Numbered from the stretch's first letter, positions 8,262 through 16,551 are shown. The stretch is DNA of 33,538 bases from Planctomycetota bacterium (GCA_029259695.1 JAJDEQ010000055.1:1-33538); one strand, 5' to 3'. Notes: generated by a model from the letters alone, not told the origin. Translations and numbers: made by a program.

Positions 8262-9545
8262 TCAGGGAGTGACGTCCACCGCCGGCGGCGCCATCCCCGC
8301 GGTCAGCGCGACGAACCCGTCGACGATCGCCGTCACGGAATCGGCGATCTCACTGGCCGTCGGACCAGTGTAGGTCACACCCTTGTTTCCGGCGACAGCG
8401 ATGGCCTTGTCGGCCTTCTTCACGGTGGCCGCTCGCGACGCAGCCAGCTTCTTGCCGAGCTTGTCGGGCGACGGTTTGAAGACGTCCTTCGCGTGCGCAG
8501 CCATGTCCTTGCCACACTGCGCGGCCGCCGCCTTGAACAGCTTGCCGCGCAGGACCCGGTCGTTCTTGTCGGCCGTGTCGACCTCGGTGAGCAGCTCGGC
8601 CCCGAGCGTCTCGGCGCTCCCCACCAGCGCGTCGGCGGCGTTCTGCTGTTCGGTTCCGGGCAACGCGCAGACGCCGCCCTTCTTCATCGTCTTGGCCACC
8701 GCCGCGGCAAACTGCTGGGCGAACTTGCCCGCAGCCTTGGCGATGCATGCAGCCTGCTTCTCCCCCTCCGGGTCCTTCTCCGGCGGCTGCTGGGCGCGCT
8801 TGCCCATGCACTTGAGCGCCGAGCGCGACAGCTTGGCCCCCGCCAGCAGCTGGCGCTTCTGGCAGAAGCCCGGGCCGACCCCCGGACCTCCGCCCCCGTT
8901 GCCGATGTGGAGCCTGATGGTGATCGACCCGTTCAGGCCGCCCACCTGTGCCGTGCCGATCTCGTACGCGAAGGGATCCTGGATCACCGACTGGTCGCTG
9001 CCGGCCGCGCCGCCGTTGTGGAAGAACGACGCGAAGAGCGTGACCGAGTTCACGGCGCTGTGCAGCAACATCCCGTCCGTGCCCGGTGTGCTGAGCAGGT
9101 AGCTGTCGGCCAGCGGCAGGCCGCCGGGTTCGTTGTCGCCCACCTGCACCAGGATCAGGGACTCGAAGCCGGGCGGCGGGTCGAGCATCGCCAGGTAGCT
9201 GCCGACCTGGACCGTCATCGCGACGATCGCCTCCGGGTAGAAGGAGAACGGGTCCTCCTCGGACGCGGGCGTCGTCGACTCGATGGTGAAGGCGACCGTG
9301 GCCTGGGCACCCTCGACCACGCCGGCCGCGGCCAGGGCGTTCGCCGCGGTCTGGTTGGCGGGCAGCACCGTGAGGACCTCGCCGGTCACCTGGAACGGAA
9401 CCTCTTCGGCCCGGGCCGGATCGCCGCCCACGGCCGCGATCAGCAGCAGCGCCCACGCGAAGCGGGCGCTGACGGGTCGACGCCGTGCGCAGGCAGCGGG
9501 TCGGGGTGCGAATGCAACGGATGCGTGAGCTGGGCTGAACGGCAT
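8262..9545 (-). CDS. Secreted protein with Cys/Lys-rich C-terminal module
   Basis: The 427-residue protein has a long Arg-rich n-region, then the hydrophobic stretch 'FAWALLLIAAVGGDPARAEEV' at about 29-49, a plausible signal peptide with cleavage after ARA. Residues 50-210 are a beta-rich domain resembling choice-of-anchor or PEP-CTERM-associated secreted domains ('FQVTGEVLTVL', 'VQVGSYLAMLDPP'), but no PEP-CTERM tail is present. After a Gly-rich hinge ('GNGGGGPGVGPG') comes a helical region rich in Lys, Ala and spaced cysteines (GFCQKR, ALKCMGK, AACIAKA, GGVCALPG, AAQCGKD). It resembles a Cys/Lys module that recurs in uncultured delta-proteobacterial and Binatota genomes. The ATG at 9545 has no strong ribosome binding site. 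I recognise no enzymatic motif. Confidence 0.78.
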   Translation of the reverse strand: MPFSPAHASVAFAPRPAACARRRPVSARFAWALLLIAAVGGDPARAEEVPFQVTGEVLTVLPANQTAANALAAAGVVEGAQATVAFTIESTTPASEEDPFSFYPEAIVAMTVQVGSYLAMLDPPPGFESLILVQVGDNEPGGLPLADSYLLSTPGTDGMLLHSAVNSVTLFASFFHNGGAAGSDQSVIQDPFAYEIGTAQVGGLNGSITIRLHIGNGGGGPGVGPGFCQKRQLLAGAKLSRSALKCMGKRAQQPPEKDPEGEKQAACIAKAAGKFAQQFAAAVAKTMKKGGVCALPGTEQQNAADALVGSAETLGAELLTEVDTADKNDRVLRGKLFKAAAAQCGKDMAAHAKDVFKPSPDKLGKKLAASRAATVKKADKAIAVAGNKGVTYTGPTASEIADSVTAIVDGFVALTAGMAPPAVDVTP

Positions 9546-9581
9546 GGGGGACCTATGCGCAATCGGCGCGACCGTCCGCAG

Positions 9582-9658
9582 GGTTTGCTGTCCGGGTTCG
9601 CTGTCCGGGGCTCCGCCCGGGTTCGCTGTCCGCGAGCGCTGCCCCGGTTCGCTGTCCG
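9582..9658. repeat. Four copies of a 13-base direct repeat
   Basis: The core GGTTCGCTGTCCG appears at 9582-9594 (with one T for C), 9595-9607, 9620-9632 and 9646-9658. The spacers are 0, 12 and 13 bases. The array lies just upstream of the Cys-rich secreted protein and downstream of the TolB-like gene, both on the minus strand. It could be an expanded intergenic repeat or a binding-site array. Confidence 0.75.
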
Positions 9659-9679
9659 GGGGCGTGGCCGGGGCCGACG

Positions 9680-10510
9680 TCAGCGAGCCGGCGCGCCCGG
9701 TTCCAGGACGCGCAGCTCACCGGCCAGGCTGACCTCGAAGTCCTCGTCGTCGCCGAAGACGTGGCCGTCACCGAAGCGCCCGCCCGCGAAGTTGATGTGG
9801 CAACGCACGGCGTCGCCCGCGGGGGTCCACTCCAGGTCGCCCACCCCGTGGTGGTGCATGCGCTCGTCGAGCTCCCGCAGCTCGTGGACAACGGACGTGC
9901 CCCGCTCCAGGTCGAGGAAGACGATCCGTTGCACCACGCCCACCGCCATGGCCTTGCCGTCGGAGCGCCAGGCGAAGTCGGTGATGCGAGCGTCGGCGAC
10001 CAACACGCGCAGACCCTCGGCGTCCATGAGCACGAGATCAGAGGTCGTCGACTTGCCGTCCGCGCGCTTGCGCAGCAGGAAGGCCAGCCGACCGTCGGGC
10101 CCGTACTTCGGATGCCAGGCCCGACGCTCGCCGTCGGTGAGCTGGCGTTGCCCGCTGCCGTCCGCGCCCATCTCGTAGATCTGCCACGTGCCCGAGCGGG
10201 TCGATGCGAACGCGATCCGTCGCCCGTCGGGAGACCAGTCCGGGTGGTTGTCGATGGCATCGTTGTGCGTGAGCTGCCGCCGCTCGGAGCCGTCCACGCG
10301 CGCCAGCATGATCTCGGCGTCGCCGTCATCAACGCTGACGAAGACCACCAGTTCGCCGTCGGGCGAGGTCTCCCCGATGGGAACGACCGCCGCACGCGCC
10401 GCCCGCCGGGCTGCGGCCTGGTCGGTCTCGCCGAAGAACACGTCCACGTCAGCAACCTGGGCGCTGATCGAGACGGACAGGCAAACGACTGATGCCAGCT
10501 CACGGATCAT
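9680..10510 (-). CDS. Exported TolB-like (PD40) beta-propeller protein
   Basis: The 276-residue protein begins 'MIRELASVVCLSVSISAQVA', a short signal peptide with likely cleavage after SAQ or SISA. It then shows PD40/WD40-type blades: 'LTHNDAIDNHPDWSPDGRRI', 'IYEMGADGSGQRQLTDGERR' and 'HPKYGPDGRLAFL'. These are typical of TolB C-terminal propellers and related periplasmic proteins. It is shorter than TolB (about 430 residues) and lacks the TolB N-terminal domain, so it is a TolB-like propeller and not TolB itself. The start is ATG 10510 because an AGGAGGG ribosome binding site sits five bases upstream; the longer frame to 10777 would add an unconvincing Arg/Cys-rich stretch. Its binding partner is unknown. 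Confidence 0.85.
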   Translation of the reverse strand: MIRELASVVCLSVSISAQVADVDVFFGETDQAAARRAARAAVVPIGETSPDGELVVFVSVDDGDAEIMLARVDGSERRQLTHNDAIDNHPDWSPDGRRIAFASTRSGTWQIYEMGADGSGQRQLTDGERRAWHPKYGPDGRLAFLLRKRADGKSTTSDLVLMDAEGLRVLVADARITDFAWRSDGKAMAVGVVQRIVFLDLERGTSVVHELRELDERMHHHGVGDLEWTPAGDAVRCHINFAGGRFGDGHVFGDDEDFEVSLAGELRVLEPGAPAR

Positions 10511-10567
10511 GTGGGCCCTCCTGCACTTCGCTGCGTGCGCTGACGATGGGTGGTGCACGCGGCAGCG

Positions 10568-10573
10568 AGTATA
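10568..10573 (-). promoter_or_regulatory. Possible -10 box of the TolB-like gene
   Basis: Minus-strand TATACT sits in the context CCTATACTCGC, like the boxes before the two carboxylase operons. A GTGACA hexamer (10595-10600) lies 21 bases upstream, too far for a standard promoter. It adjoins the 10-bp palindrome ACATGCATGT (10599-10608). Confidence 0.3.
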
Positions 10574-10700
10574 GGCCCTCGCCCCGACAGGCCTTGTCAC
10601 ATGCATGTCACGGCAGCACGGCGCGAACCGGTCAGACGCGCGCGCCCAACGCGGGCCAACGTGGCCCAACACGGAGACAAGGCGGCGGCAACGCGGCCCC

Positions 10701-11324
10701 TTACGGCGCACGCACCCGTAGCACTTCCAGGCCCACGAGGCCGGCGCGATCCCAGACCCAGCGATCGGCGGGCACATCGCGGATGCGCCAGTGCCAGTAG
10801 TAGTCGCCGATGCCCGTTGCAGAGGAAGCCGCCGCGACGACCCACCAGCGCAGGTCGGAGAACCACAGCGCGGGCACGGCAGCCAACACGGTCAGCAGCA
10901 CCCCGGGTGTCAGCAGCACGATCCGGTAGCGGCGCACGGGCACCGGGACCATGGCGCGGAAGTACGGCAGCAGGTGGGAGCGCATGAAACCGAAGCGGCA
11001 ATGGCGTGCCGGCACGCCCATCCATCGCGCCGCACACCAGTGCAGGCCCTCGTGCGCAGGCGTCAGCAGCAGCACGCAGGGCAGGACCACCGCCAGCATC
11101 TCCCCCAGCGTGTAGGCCAGACGGCCCCGGTGGGCGAACACGAACACGATCCCCAGCGGCGCCGCGAGCAATCCGCTGGCGAGGTTCAGCCGCCGGTAGA
11201 TGGAGCGCTCGGCCCACACCGGCGGGTCGCGCTCGAAGCTCGGCAGTTCCGGGCCGAAACCATCGAGCGGCGGCCAGGGCGCACCGGGCACTGTGTTCGA
11301 AGCGGCGCGATCATCCGAAGCCAA
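10701..11324 (-). CDS. DUF3267-like membrane zinc metalloprotease family protein
   Basis: The 207-residue protein (from the chosen start) has hydrophobic segments at about 50-70 ('LLAAPLGIVFVFAHRG') and 75-95. The second ends in 'LLTPAHEGLHWCAARWMGVP', a membrane-embedded HExxH-type motif (HEGLH) like the DUF3267/putative zincin family. A second conserved-looking block, 'GIGDYYWHWRI', lies near the C-terminus after two more hydrophobic segments. The function is unknown; homologues are annotated as metalloprotease family proteins. The start is uncertain. TTG 11324 has GGAG seven bases upstream, GTG 11291 would give 196 residues, and ATG 11387 would leave only 22 bases to the divergent flavoprotein start. 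The N-terminal 30 residues look unconserved. Confidence 0.7.
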   Translation of the reverse strand: MASDDRAASNTVPGAPWPPLDGFGPELPSFERDPPVWAERSIYRRLNLASGLLAAPLGIVFVFAHRGRLAYTLGEMLAVVLPCVLLLTPAHEGLHWCAARWMGVPARHCRFGFMRSHLLPYFRAMVPVPVRRYRIVLLTPGVLLTVLAAVPALWFSDLRWWVVAAASSATGIGDYYWHWRIRDVPADRWVWDRAGLVGLEVLRVRAP

Positions 11325-11409
11325 GAGGGTGCTCCGTGGGCAGGGTTCGGGAGCGTACAACGAGCAGCATGCTGCGGATACGCACATCACACCACCGAGC
11401 CCGCCGGGC

Positions 11410-12639
11410 ATGACGGGCGCCCTGCCCCAGGACGTCGACGTGGTCGTGCTGGGTGGCGGCGCCGCGGGTCTGTTCTGCGCCCGGGCCGCCGGCCAGCGCG
11501 GACGCCGCGTGCTGGTGCTCGAAGCAAACGAGCGCGTCGGCAAGAAGATCCTCGTGTCCGGAGGCGGTCGGGCCAACTTCACGAACCGTTCGGTGGGCGC
11601 CGAACACTACGTGTCGCACAACGTGCACTTCGCCCGCTCGGCCCTGGCACGCTTCACGCCCGAGCAGTTCATCGAGTTGGTGGAAGCTCACGGCATCCCC
11701 TACCACGAGCGCCGACACGGCCAGCTCTTCTGCGACGAGTCGGCCAAGCGCATCACGGCCATGCTGCTCGCCGAATGCGCCGCGGCCGGCGTCGAGATCG
11801 CCACGAGCTGCCCCGTCGCTGCCGACGACATCGAGGCGCTCTCCGCCGGGACACACGGCCCATGGCGCTTCGGTCTCCACACGCCGCGAGGCAACGTGCG
11901 CGCGACGTCGCTCGTCGTCGCCACCGGCGGACTCAGCTGGCCCCGCCTGGGCATCACCGACATCGGCTACCGCATCGCGCAACGCTTCGACCTGGGGCTC
12001 GTTCCCACCCGGCCCGGGCTGGTCCCGCTGTCGTGGGACGCTGCGGGGCGGGAGCGTTTCGGCGCGCTGTCGGGCATCGCGGTCCCCGCGCGGGTGACCT
12101 GCGGCCGAGCGCAGTTCGAGGAAGCGGTGTTGTTCACCCACACCGGGCTCTCGGGACCGGCGGTGCTGCAGGTCTCGAACCACTGGCAACCGGGCGACAC
12201 GATCTCCATCGACTGGCTCCCGGACGAGGAGCTGCACGCGGCCTGGCCGGCCGCCAAGTTCGGGGGCGAACGCCGCACGCCGCGCAGGCTGCTGGCAGAG
12301 CACCTGCCACGCCGGTTCGTCGAAGCCCTGCTGGCGACGGACGGCGACGGGCTCGACGGTGACCGGCCCCTGGCCCAGTGCGCCGGCCGCGCCCTCACCC
12401 GACTGGCCGACCGGGTGCACGCCTTCCCGTTCCAGCCCGCCGCCGCCGCGGGCTGGGACAAGGCCGAGGTGACGCTCGGCGGGGTCGACACCCGTGAGCT
12501 GTCGTCGCGCACGCTCGAGGCCCGCCGCGTGCCCGGGCTGCACTTCATCGGCGAAGTGGTCGACGTCACCGGCTGGCTCGGCGGCTTCAACTTCCAGTGG
12601 GCGTGGGCCTCGGGCCACGCCGCCGGCCAGGTCGCCTAG
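11410..12639 (+). CDS. HI0933/BaiN-family FAD-dependent oxidoreductase
   Basis: The 409-residue flavoprotein has an N-terminal Rossmann dinucleotide fold 'VVLGGGAAGLFCA' (glycines at 15-20). It carries the family block 'KKILVSGGGRANFTN' (about 45-59), then 'LVVATGGLSWP', 'FTHTGLSGPAVLQ' and 'AEVTLGGV'. The C-terminal FAD signature 'FIGEVVDVTGWLGGFNFQWAW' is also present. This full set defines the HI0933/YhiN family of NAD(P)/FAD-dependent oxidoreductases. Members of the wider family include BaiN, proposed to reduce bile-acid intermediates, but for most the substrate is unknown. ATG 11410 is chosen because the Rossmann fold begins a few residues later; the frame extends to 11200 but would overlap the divergent gene. 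It is the first of two plus-strand genes, with the amidase 150 bases downstream. Confidence 0.93.
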   Translation: MTGALPQDVDVVVLGGGAAGLFCARAAGQRGRRVLVLEANERVGKKILVSGGGRANFTNRSVGAEHYVSHNVHFARSALARFTPEQFIELVEAHGIPYHERRHGQLFCDESAKRITAMLLAECAAAGVEIATSCPVAADDIEALSAGTHGPWRFGLHTPRGNVRATSLVVATGGLSWPRLGITDIGYRIAQRFDLGLVPTRPGLVPLSWDAAGRERFGALSGIAVPARVTCGRAQFEEAVLFTHTGLSGPAVLQVSNHWQPGDTISIDWLPDEELHAAWPAAKFGGERRTPRRLLAEHLPRRFVEALLATDGDGLDGDRPLAQCAGRALTRLADRVHAFPFQPAAAAGWDKAEVTLGGVDTRELSSRTLEARRVPGLHFIGEVVDVTGWLGGFNFQWAWASGHAAGQVA

Positions 12640-12789
12640 CAGCATCTGTGCGAGTCCTTCCGCCCGCAGCGGCGAGAGCCCTTGCACACGGGCTGCGAGG
12701 AGACGCTTCGATGGGCGGGGTGCGCCGACTAGACTGCGGCCCGGTGTCGAGCCGAGGGTCCTGGCGGGCCCCATGGGAGGGACGAGTTG

Positions 12790-13827
12790 ATGATCACGTC
12801 GTGTCGACGTCTGCTGCTGCTGAGCACCGTGCTGCTCGCGAGCGGCGCCTGCATCGGGATGCCTCCGCTGGAGCGGGGCGACCGCCTGCCCTCCGCGCTG
12901 CACTACGAATCGACCCGCACGATCGAGGTCGTGAACGTCCCCGTGCTCACGATCGAGCAGGCCGCCCAACGCTGGAACCTGGACGTGAGCCGCTCGACCT
13001 CGTCCCTGGCGGTGCTGCGGGGCGAGGGCAACATGCTGCTGCTGCGCTCCAACCCCGACGGCTCGGTGCTGATCAACGGCGAGCGTTTCGCCGACGACGG
13101 CGTCGTCAGCCTCGACGGGACGCTGCACGTCACCACCGCCCTCGCGCGCCGGGTGGACGGACTGCTGCGCGATTCGGCGCCGCTCCCGCCGCCCCCCAGG
13201 ATCGTGGGCACGTCGCTCGCCGACGCCCATCAGTTGCGGGGCGTCACCGTGATGATCGATGCCGGCCACGGCGGCAAGGATCCGGGCGCCTCCAATCGCT
13301 GGGGGCCGCCGGAGAAGGCCATCACGCTCGACACGGCCCTGCGCGTCCAGAAACGCCTGTCGCAGTGGGGCGCCGGTGTCGTGATGACACGCACGGGCGA
13401 CACCTATCCCAGCCTCGACGAACGGGTCGCCATTGCCAACCGCGTGCGGCCCGATCTGTACGTCTCGATCCACGCCGATGCCGCCGAACGCACGAGCGCC
13501 CAGGGTTTCACGGTGTACACCGCGCGCAAGGCGTCCTCGGCGTCGCGCGACGCGGCCGGCCATGTGGTGCAGGCCCTGGGCACGACGGGCGTGCCGTCGC
13601 GCGGTCACCAGCGAGCCGACTACCGCGTGGTGGCCAAGACCCACTCGCCCGCCCTGTTGGTCGAGCTCGGTTTCCTGAGCAACCCGGCTGAGGCGCAGAT
13701 GCTCTCCCAGGCGGCCCATCGCCAGCGCCTCGCCAACGCCATCGCGCACGGCATCGCCGACGCCCTCGAACCCCGGGCGCTGGCGACGCGCGACGCACGC
13801 AGCCCACCCATCGCCCGCGCGCGCTGA
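12790..13827 (+). CDS. N-acetylmuramoyl-L-alanine amidase (Amidase_3), probable lipoprotein
   Basis: The 345-residue cell-wall hydrolase would cleave the amide between MurNAc and the stem peptide. The N-terminus is a lipoprotein-like signal, 'LLLLSTVLLASGAC', with C21 as the lipidation candidate (the -3 residue is Ser, so the lipobox is imperfect). Residues 44-128 form a small domain like the copper-amine-oxidase N-terminal fold often found ahead of amidases. The catalytic domain (about 152-325) has the zinc ligands H160 ('IDAGHGGKDPG'), E175 ('PEKAI') and H228 ('VSIHADA'), plus the catalytic E292 ('LVELGFLSN'). ATG 12790 follows GGGAGGG at about eight bases; TTG 12787 is a one-codon alternative. 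A TAGACT box at 12730-12735 may be its -10. It probably acts in the periplasm in division or wall turnover. Confidence 0.93.
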   Translation: MITSCRRLLLLSTVLLASGACIGMPPLERGDRLPSALHYESTRTIEVVNVPVLTIEQAAQRWNLDVSRSTSSLAVLRGEGNMLLLRSNPDGSVLINGERFADDGVVSLDGTLHVTTALARRVDGLLRDSAPLPPPPRIVGTSLADAHQLRGVTVMIDAGHGGKDPGASNRWGPPEKAITLDTALRVQKRLSQWGAGVVMTRTGDTYPSLDERVAIANRVRPDLYVSIHADAAERTSAQGFTVYTARKASSASRDAAGHVVQALGTTGVPSRGHQRADYRVVAKTHSPALLVELGFLSNPAEAQMLSQAAHRQRLANAIAHGIADALEPRALATRDARSPPIARAR

Positions 13828-13902
13828 CGACGGAGCGCGACCGGCCCCCCGCCCCGCGGCGACACCCGCACCTGCGCGCGCCTCGCCCGACCGGGACGCG
13901 CG

Positions 13903-14334
13903 TCACACCAGACGCGACACGAAGTGCGAGCCGGTGTTCTGCATGCCTTCACGCTCGTAGAAGCGATGGGCGTCGAGCCGCTGGGCCCCGGAGTCCAGGT
14001 GCAGTTGGGCGCAGCCCTCGGCCCGGGCGAGATCGTGCAACCAGCGCAACAACGTCGCGCCGTGTCCCTGCGAACGCGCTGAGGGCCGGGTGACGAGGTC
14101 GTCCACGTAGAGGAAGCGTCCCCAGGCCAGGTTGCGCCCGATGCGGAAACCCGCCGCGGCCACCGGCCCCTGCCCGTCCGCGATGTAGACGAGCTGGTAA
14201 CCGTCGTCCTGTTGGGCGCGCACGCGGTCCACGAACTCGCTCTGGGACACGTCCGGGCGCAAAGCGTGCAGCACCTCCCAGCACGCCGCGATCTGCGCCT
14301 CGGTCGTGGCCACGATGCAGCCTTCGTCGGTCAT
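13903..14334 (-). CDS. GNAT-family N-acetyltransferase
   Basis: The 143-residue single-domain protein has the order beta-alpha-beta then 'VDDLVTRPSARSQGHGATLLRWL'. Within this, RSQGHGA (about 87-93) is the acetyl-CoA pyrophosphate-binding motif A. The late block 'HRFYEREGMQNTGSHFV' is also typical of GNAT enzymes. It would transfer an acetyl group from acetyl-CoA to an amine; the acceptor cannot be inferred. ATG 14334 has GGAG six bases upstream, which decides it over the frame's first start at 14370. It is convergent with the amidase (75-base gap) and lies 109 bases beyond the end of the carboxyltransferase gene on the same strand. Confidence 0.9.
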   Translation of the reverse strand: MTDEGCIVATTEAQIAACWEVLHALRPDVSQSEFVDRVRAQQDDGYQLVYIADGQGPVAAAGFRIGRNLAWGRFLYVDDLVTRPSARSQGHGATLLRWLHDLARAEGCAQLHLDSGAQRLDAHRFYEREGMQNTGSHFVSRLV

Positions 14335-14443
14335 CACGGTCTCCGGAACGCCAGCACACGGGCATCGCAAGTGATGCCTGCGACGGTCGTGACAAGGTAC
14401 CCGAGAGTGCGCGAAGAGGACGCCGCCGTGAACGCCGTGCGCC

Positions 14444-15982
14444 CTACAGCGGGATGTTTCCGTGCTTCTTGGGCGGGTTCTTGTCGCGCTTGGTCTCGAG
14501 CAGGCGCAGGCCGGCGATCAGTCGTGCGCGAGTCTCGTGGGGCTCGATGATGGCGTCGACGTAGCCGCGGGCAGCCGCCTCGTAGGGGTTGGCGAAGCGG
14601 TCTTCGTACTCCTTCACCAGGCGCGCTGCTTCGGCCTGCTTGTCGTCGGCGGCGGCGATCTCCTTGCGGAAGATGATCTCCACCGCGCCCTTGGCGCCCA
14701 TCACGGCGATCTCCGCCGCGGGCCAGGCCAGGTTGAGGTCGCCGCGGATGTGCTTGGACGACATCACGTCGTACGCACCGCCGTAGGCCTTGCGACAGAT
14801 CACGGTGAGCTTGGGCACGGTGGCTTCGCAGTACGCGTAGAGCAGCTTGGCGCCGTGGCGGATGATGCCGCCGTGCTCCTGGACCGTCCCCGGCAGGAAA
14901 CCCGGCACGTCCTCGAAGGTCACCAGCGGGATGTTGAACGCGTCGCAGAAACGCACGAAGCGGGCGGCCTTGTCGCTGCTGTCGATGTCGAGCACGCCGG
15001 CCAGCACGGCGGGCTGGTTGCCGACGATGCCCACCGAGCGCCCGTCGAGGCGGGCCAGGCCCACCACGATGTTGGGCGCGAAGTCGGCGTGCACCTCCAG
15101 GAACTCGCCATCGTCCACCACGCGGGTGATGGCCTCGCGGATGTCGTAGGGCTTGTTGGGGTTCTCGGGGACGAGCGTGTCGAGGCCCTCGTCGGCGCGG
15201 GCCGGGTCGTCCTCGCAGTGCACGCGCGGCGGGTCCTCGCGGTTGTTCAGCGGCAGGTACGAGAACAGGCGACGCAGCAACGAGAGCGCGTCGGCGTCGT
15301 TGGCGGCCCGGAAGTGCGACACGCCGCTCTTGGACGAGTGCACGCGCGCGCCACCGAGGTCCTGGGCGCTGACTTCTTCGTGGGTGACCGTCTTCACCAC
15401 GTTGGGACCGGTCACGAACATGTAGGCGGTCTTCTCCACCATCACGATGAAGTCGGTGATCGCCGGGCTGTACACCGCGCCGCCGGCGCAGGGGCCGAGG
15501 ATCGCCGAGAGCTGGGGGATGACCCCGCTGGCCAGCGTGTTCTGCAGGAAGATGTCGGCGTACCCGCCGAGCGAGACCACGCCCTCCTGGATGCGCGCGC
15601 CGCCGCTGTCGTTCAGGCCGATGACCGGCACGCCGACCTTGAGCGCCTTCTCCATCAGCGCCACGACCTTGGCCGCGTGGGCTTCGCCCAGCGCCCCGCC
15701 GCTCACGGTGAAGTCCTGGCTGAACACGGCGCAGGGACGTCCCTCGATCGTGCCGAAGCCCGTGACCACGCCGTCGCCCGGCGTCGGCTTGAAGCCGAAG
15801 GCCGTCGTGCGGCTCTCGATCAGCGCGCCGTACTCCTGGAAGCTGCCCTCGTCGAGCAGCAGGTCCAGGCGCTCGCGGGCCGTGAGCTTGCCCTTCTCGT
15901 GCTGGGCCTCGATGCGCTTGGCACCCCCACCCAGGAGCGCGGCTTCCTTGCGGCGGCGCAGTTCGGCGACGTTGTCGGACAT
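14444..15982 (-). CDS. pccB: Acyl-CoA (propionyl-CoA) carboxylase carboxyltransferase subunit
   Basis: The 512-residue protein transfers the carboxyl group from carboxybiotin to an acyl-CoA. It is a full-length PccB/AccD5-type beta chain. The N-terminal half starts '[37 protein letters not shown]', has '[22 protein letters not shown]' and '[12 protein letters not shown]'-type oxyanion glycines (here '[14 protein letters not shown]'). The C-terminal half has '[24 protein letters not shown]' and '[16 protein letters not shown]'. These are the two crotonase-like halves of the family. Propionyl-CoA is the likely substrate because the epimerase and mutase lie just downstream on the same strand (17.6-19.8 kb) and the biotin carboxylase and carrier are 8 kb away. 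Other acyl-CoAs cannot be ruled out. ATG 15982 has no strong ribosome binding site. Confidence 0.94.
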   Translation of the reverse strand: MSDNVAELRRRKEAALLGGGAKRIEAQHEKGKLTARERLDLLLDEGSFQEYGALIESRTTAFGFKPTPGDGVVTGFGTIEGRPCAVFSQDFTVSGGALGEAHAAKVVALMEKALKVGVPVIGLNDSGGARIQEGVVSLGGYADIFLQNTLASGVIPQLSAILGPCAGGAVYSPAITDFIVMVEKTAYMFVTGPNVVKTVTHEEVSAQDLGGARVHSSKSGVSHFRAANDADALSLLRRLFSYLPLNNREDPPRVHCEDDPARADEGLDTLVPENPNKPYDIREAITRVVDDGEFLEVHADFAPNIVVGLARLDGRSVGIVGNQPAVLAGVLDIDSSDKAARFVRFCDAFNIPLVTFEDVPGFLPGTVQEHGGIIRHGAKLLYAYCEATVPKLTVICRKAYGGAYDVMSSKHIRGDLNLAWPAAEIAVMGAKGAVEIIFRKEIAAADDKQAEAARLVKEYEDRFANPYEAAARGYVDAIIEPHETRARLIAGLRLLETKRDKNPPKKHGNIPL

Positions 15983-16071
15983 CGAGGGTTCTCGCGGGGG
16001 ACGGCAGTGGCCAGCCGGGAAGGCGGCCCGACGAAAGGGACCCGAAGACGTGGGTCCCCGAAGGGCGCGAG

Positions 16072-16099
16072 ATTATAGGGACGGGGCCGCTGACCCCAG
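16072..16099 (-). promoter_or_regulatory. Candidate promoter of pccB
   Basis: A perfect minus-strand TATAAT (16072-16077) sits in the context CCTATAATCTCGCG, almost the same as CCTATAATCCCGCG before the biotin carboxylase operon. The -35 region is weak (CTGGGG at 16094-16099, spacer 16). Transcription from here would give a leader of about 83 bases before ATG 15982. Confidence 0.42.
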
Positions 16100-16100
16100 G

Positions 16101-16205
16101 GCGCTCATCGAGCCGGGTGCCGAGGCGCTCATGGAACCGGCCCCTGGGGCGTCGGGAGACCCTCCGGGCTCATGGAGCGGGACCCTCGGGCGCTCATGGA
16201 AGCGG
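16101..16205. repeat. Degenerate short direct repeats
   Basis: Related 15-18-base words with the core GCTCATGGAACCGG occur at 16101-16116, 16125-16140, 16166-16180 and 16188-16205. They differ by a few bases and are irregularly spaced. They lie between the pccB promoter and the leader of the divergent gene. Confidence 0.5.
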
Positions 16206-16551
16206 GCCAAGAGGGCCCTCGTGGGCGCGCCAGGGGCTCTCGTCGGAGCCCGGCGCAGGGCCCTGCGAAGTCGTCGGGACGACCGGGAACAACAGCGAGC
16301 GCCATCTTCCCGCCGCGTGCCGCGGCCGTCCCAACTCCTTCTACAGACGCACTTTGCGCCACCTCAGGAAGGCCTTCCCGAGGTCTCGGCTGAAGAACCC
16401 AACCGCCATCTCCAAACCGCGAGCGGTAGTATTGGCGGGTCTGTAAATTTCTGCAAGATGCAAAATCCAACTTTTTGGGTTTCACGCTGATACACTCGAT
16501 TGCAGGGCAGGACGGGCGAGGGACCCGTCTCCCTGTAGAGGCCGCCTCGCT

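Larger units (their letters stand above)
15983..16551. other. 569-base divergent intergenic region
   Basis: No convincing gene is seen on either strand. It contains the pccB leader and -10 box, a 7-bp hairpin GGGACCC/GGGTCCC with an 8-base loop (16037-16058) in that leader, and a group of degenerate 'GCGCTCATGGAA'-type repeats (16101-16205). The lowest-G+C stretch of the window is at about 16430-16500. A small hairpin GACGGG/CCCGTC (16511-16529) precedes the plus-strand gene. Short open frames here are Arg/Pro-rich and match nothing I know. Confidence 0.6.

Noticed and set aside
9582..9658. A CRISPR array
   Set aside because: The repeats are only 13 bases and the spacers 0-13 bases, which does not fit CRISPR. 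No cas genes are present.
6027..10178. A 1383-codon open frame on the plus strand across this span, and similar long frames at 2399-4297 and 26845-29568
   Set aside because: They are antisense to well-supported genes. Their translations are rich in Arg, His, Gln and Ala without domains, as expected opposite high-G+C codons.
12781..12789. TTG 12787 as the amidase start
   Set aside because: ATG 12790 is the next codon and is equally well placed after GGGAGGG; ATG is the more usual choice.
16129..16485. A 118-codon minus-strand frame in the pccB/HTH intergenic region
   Set aside because: It spans the repeat group and has no domain or ribosome binding site; the high G+C keeps it open.
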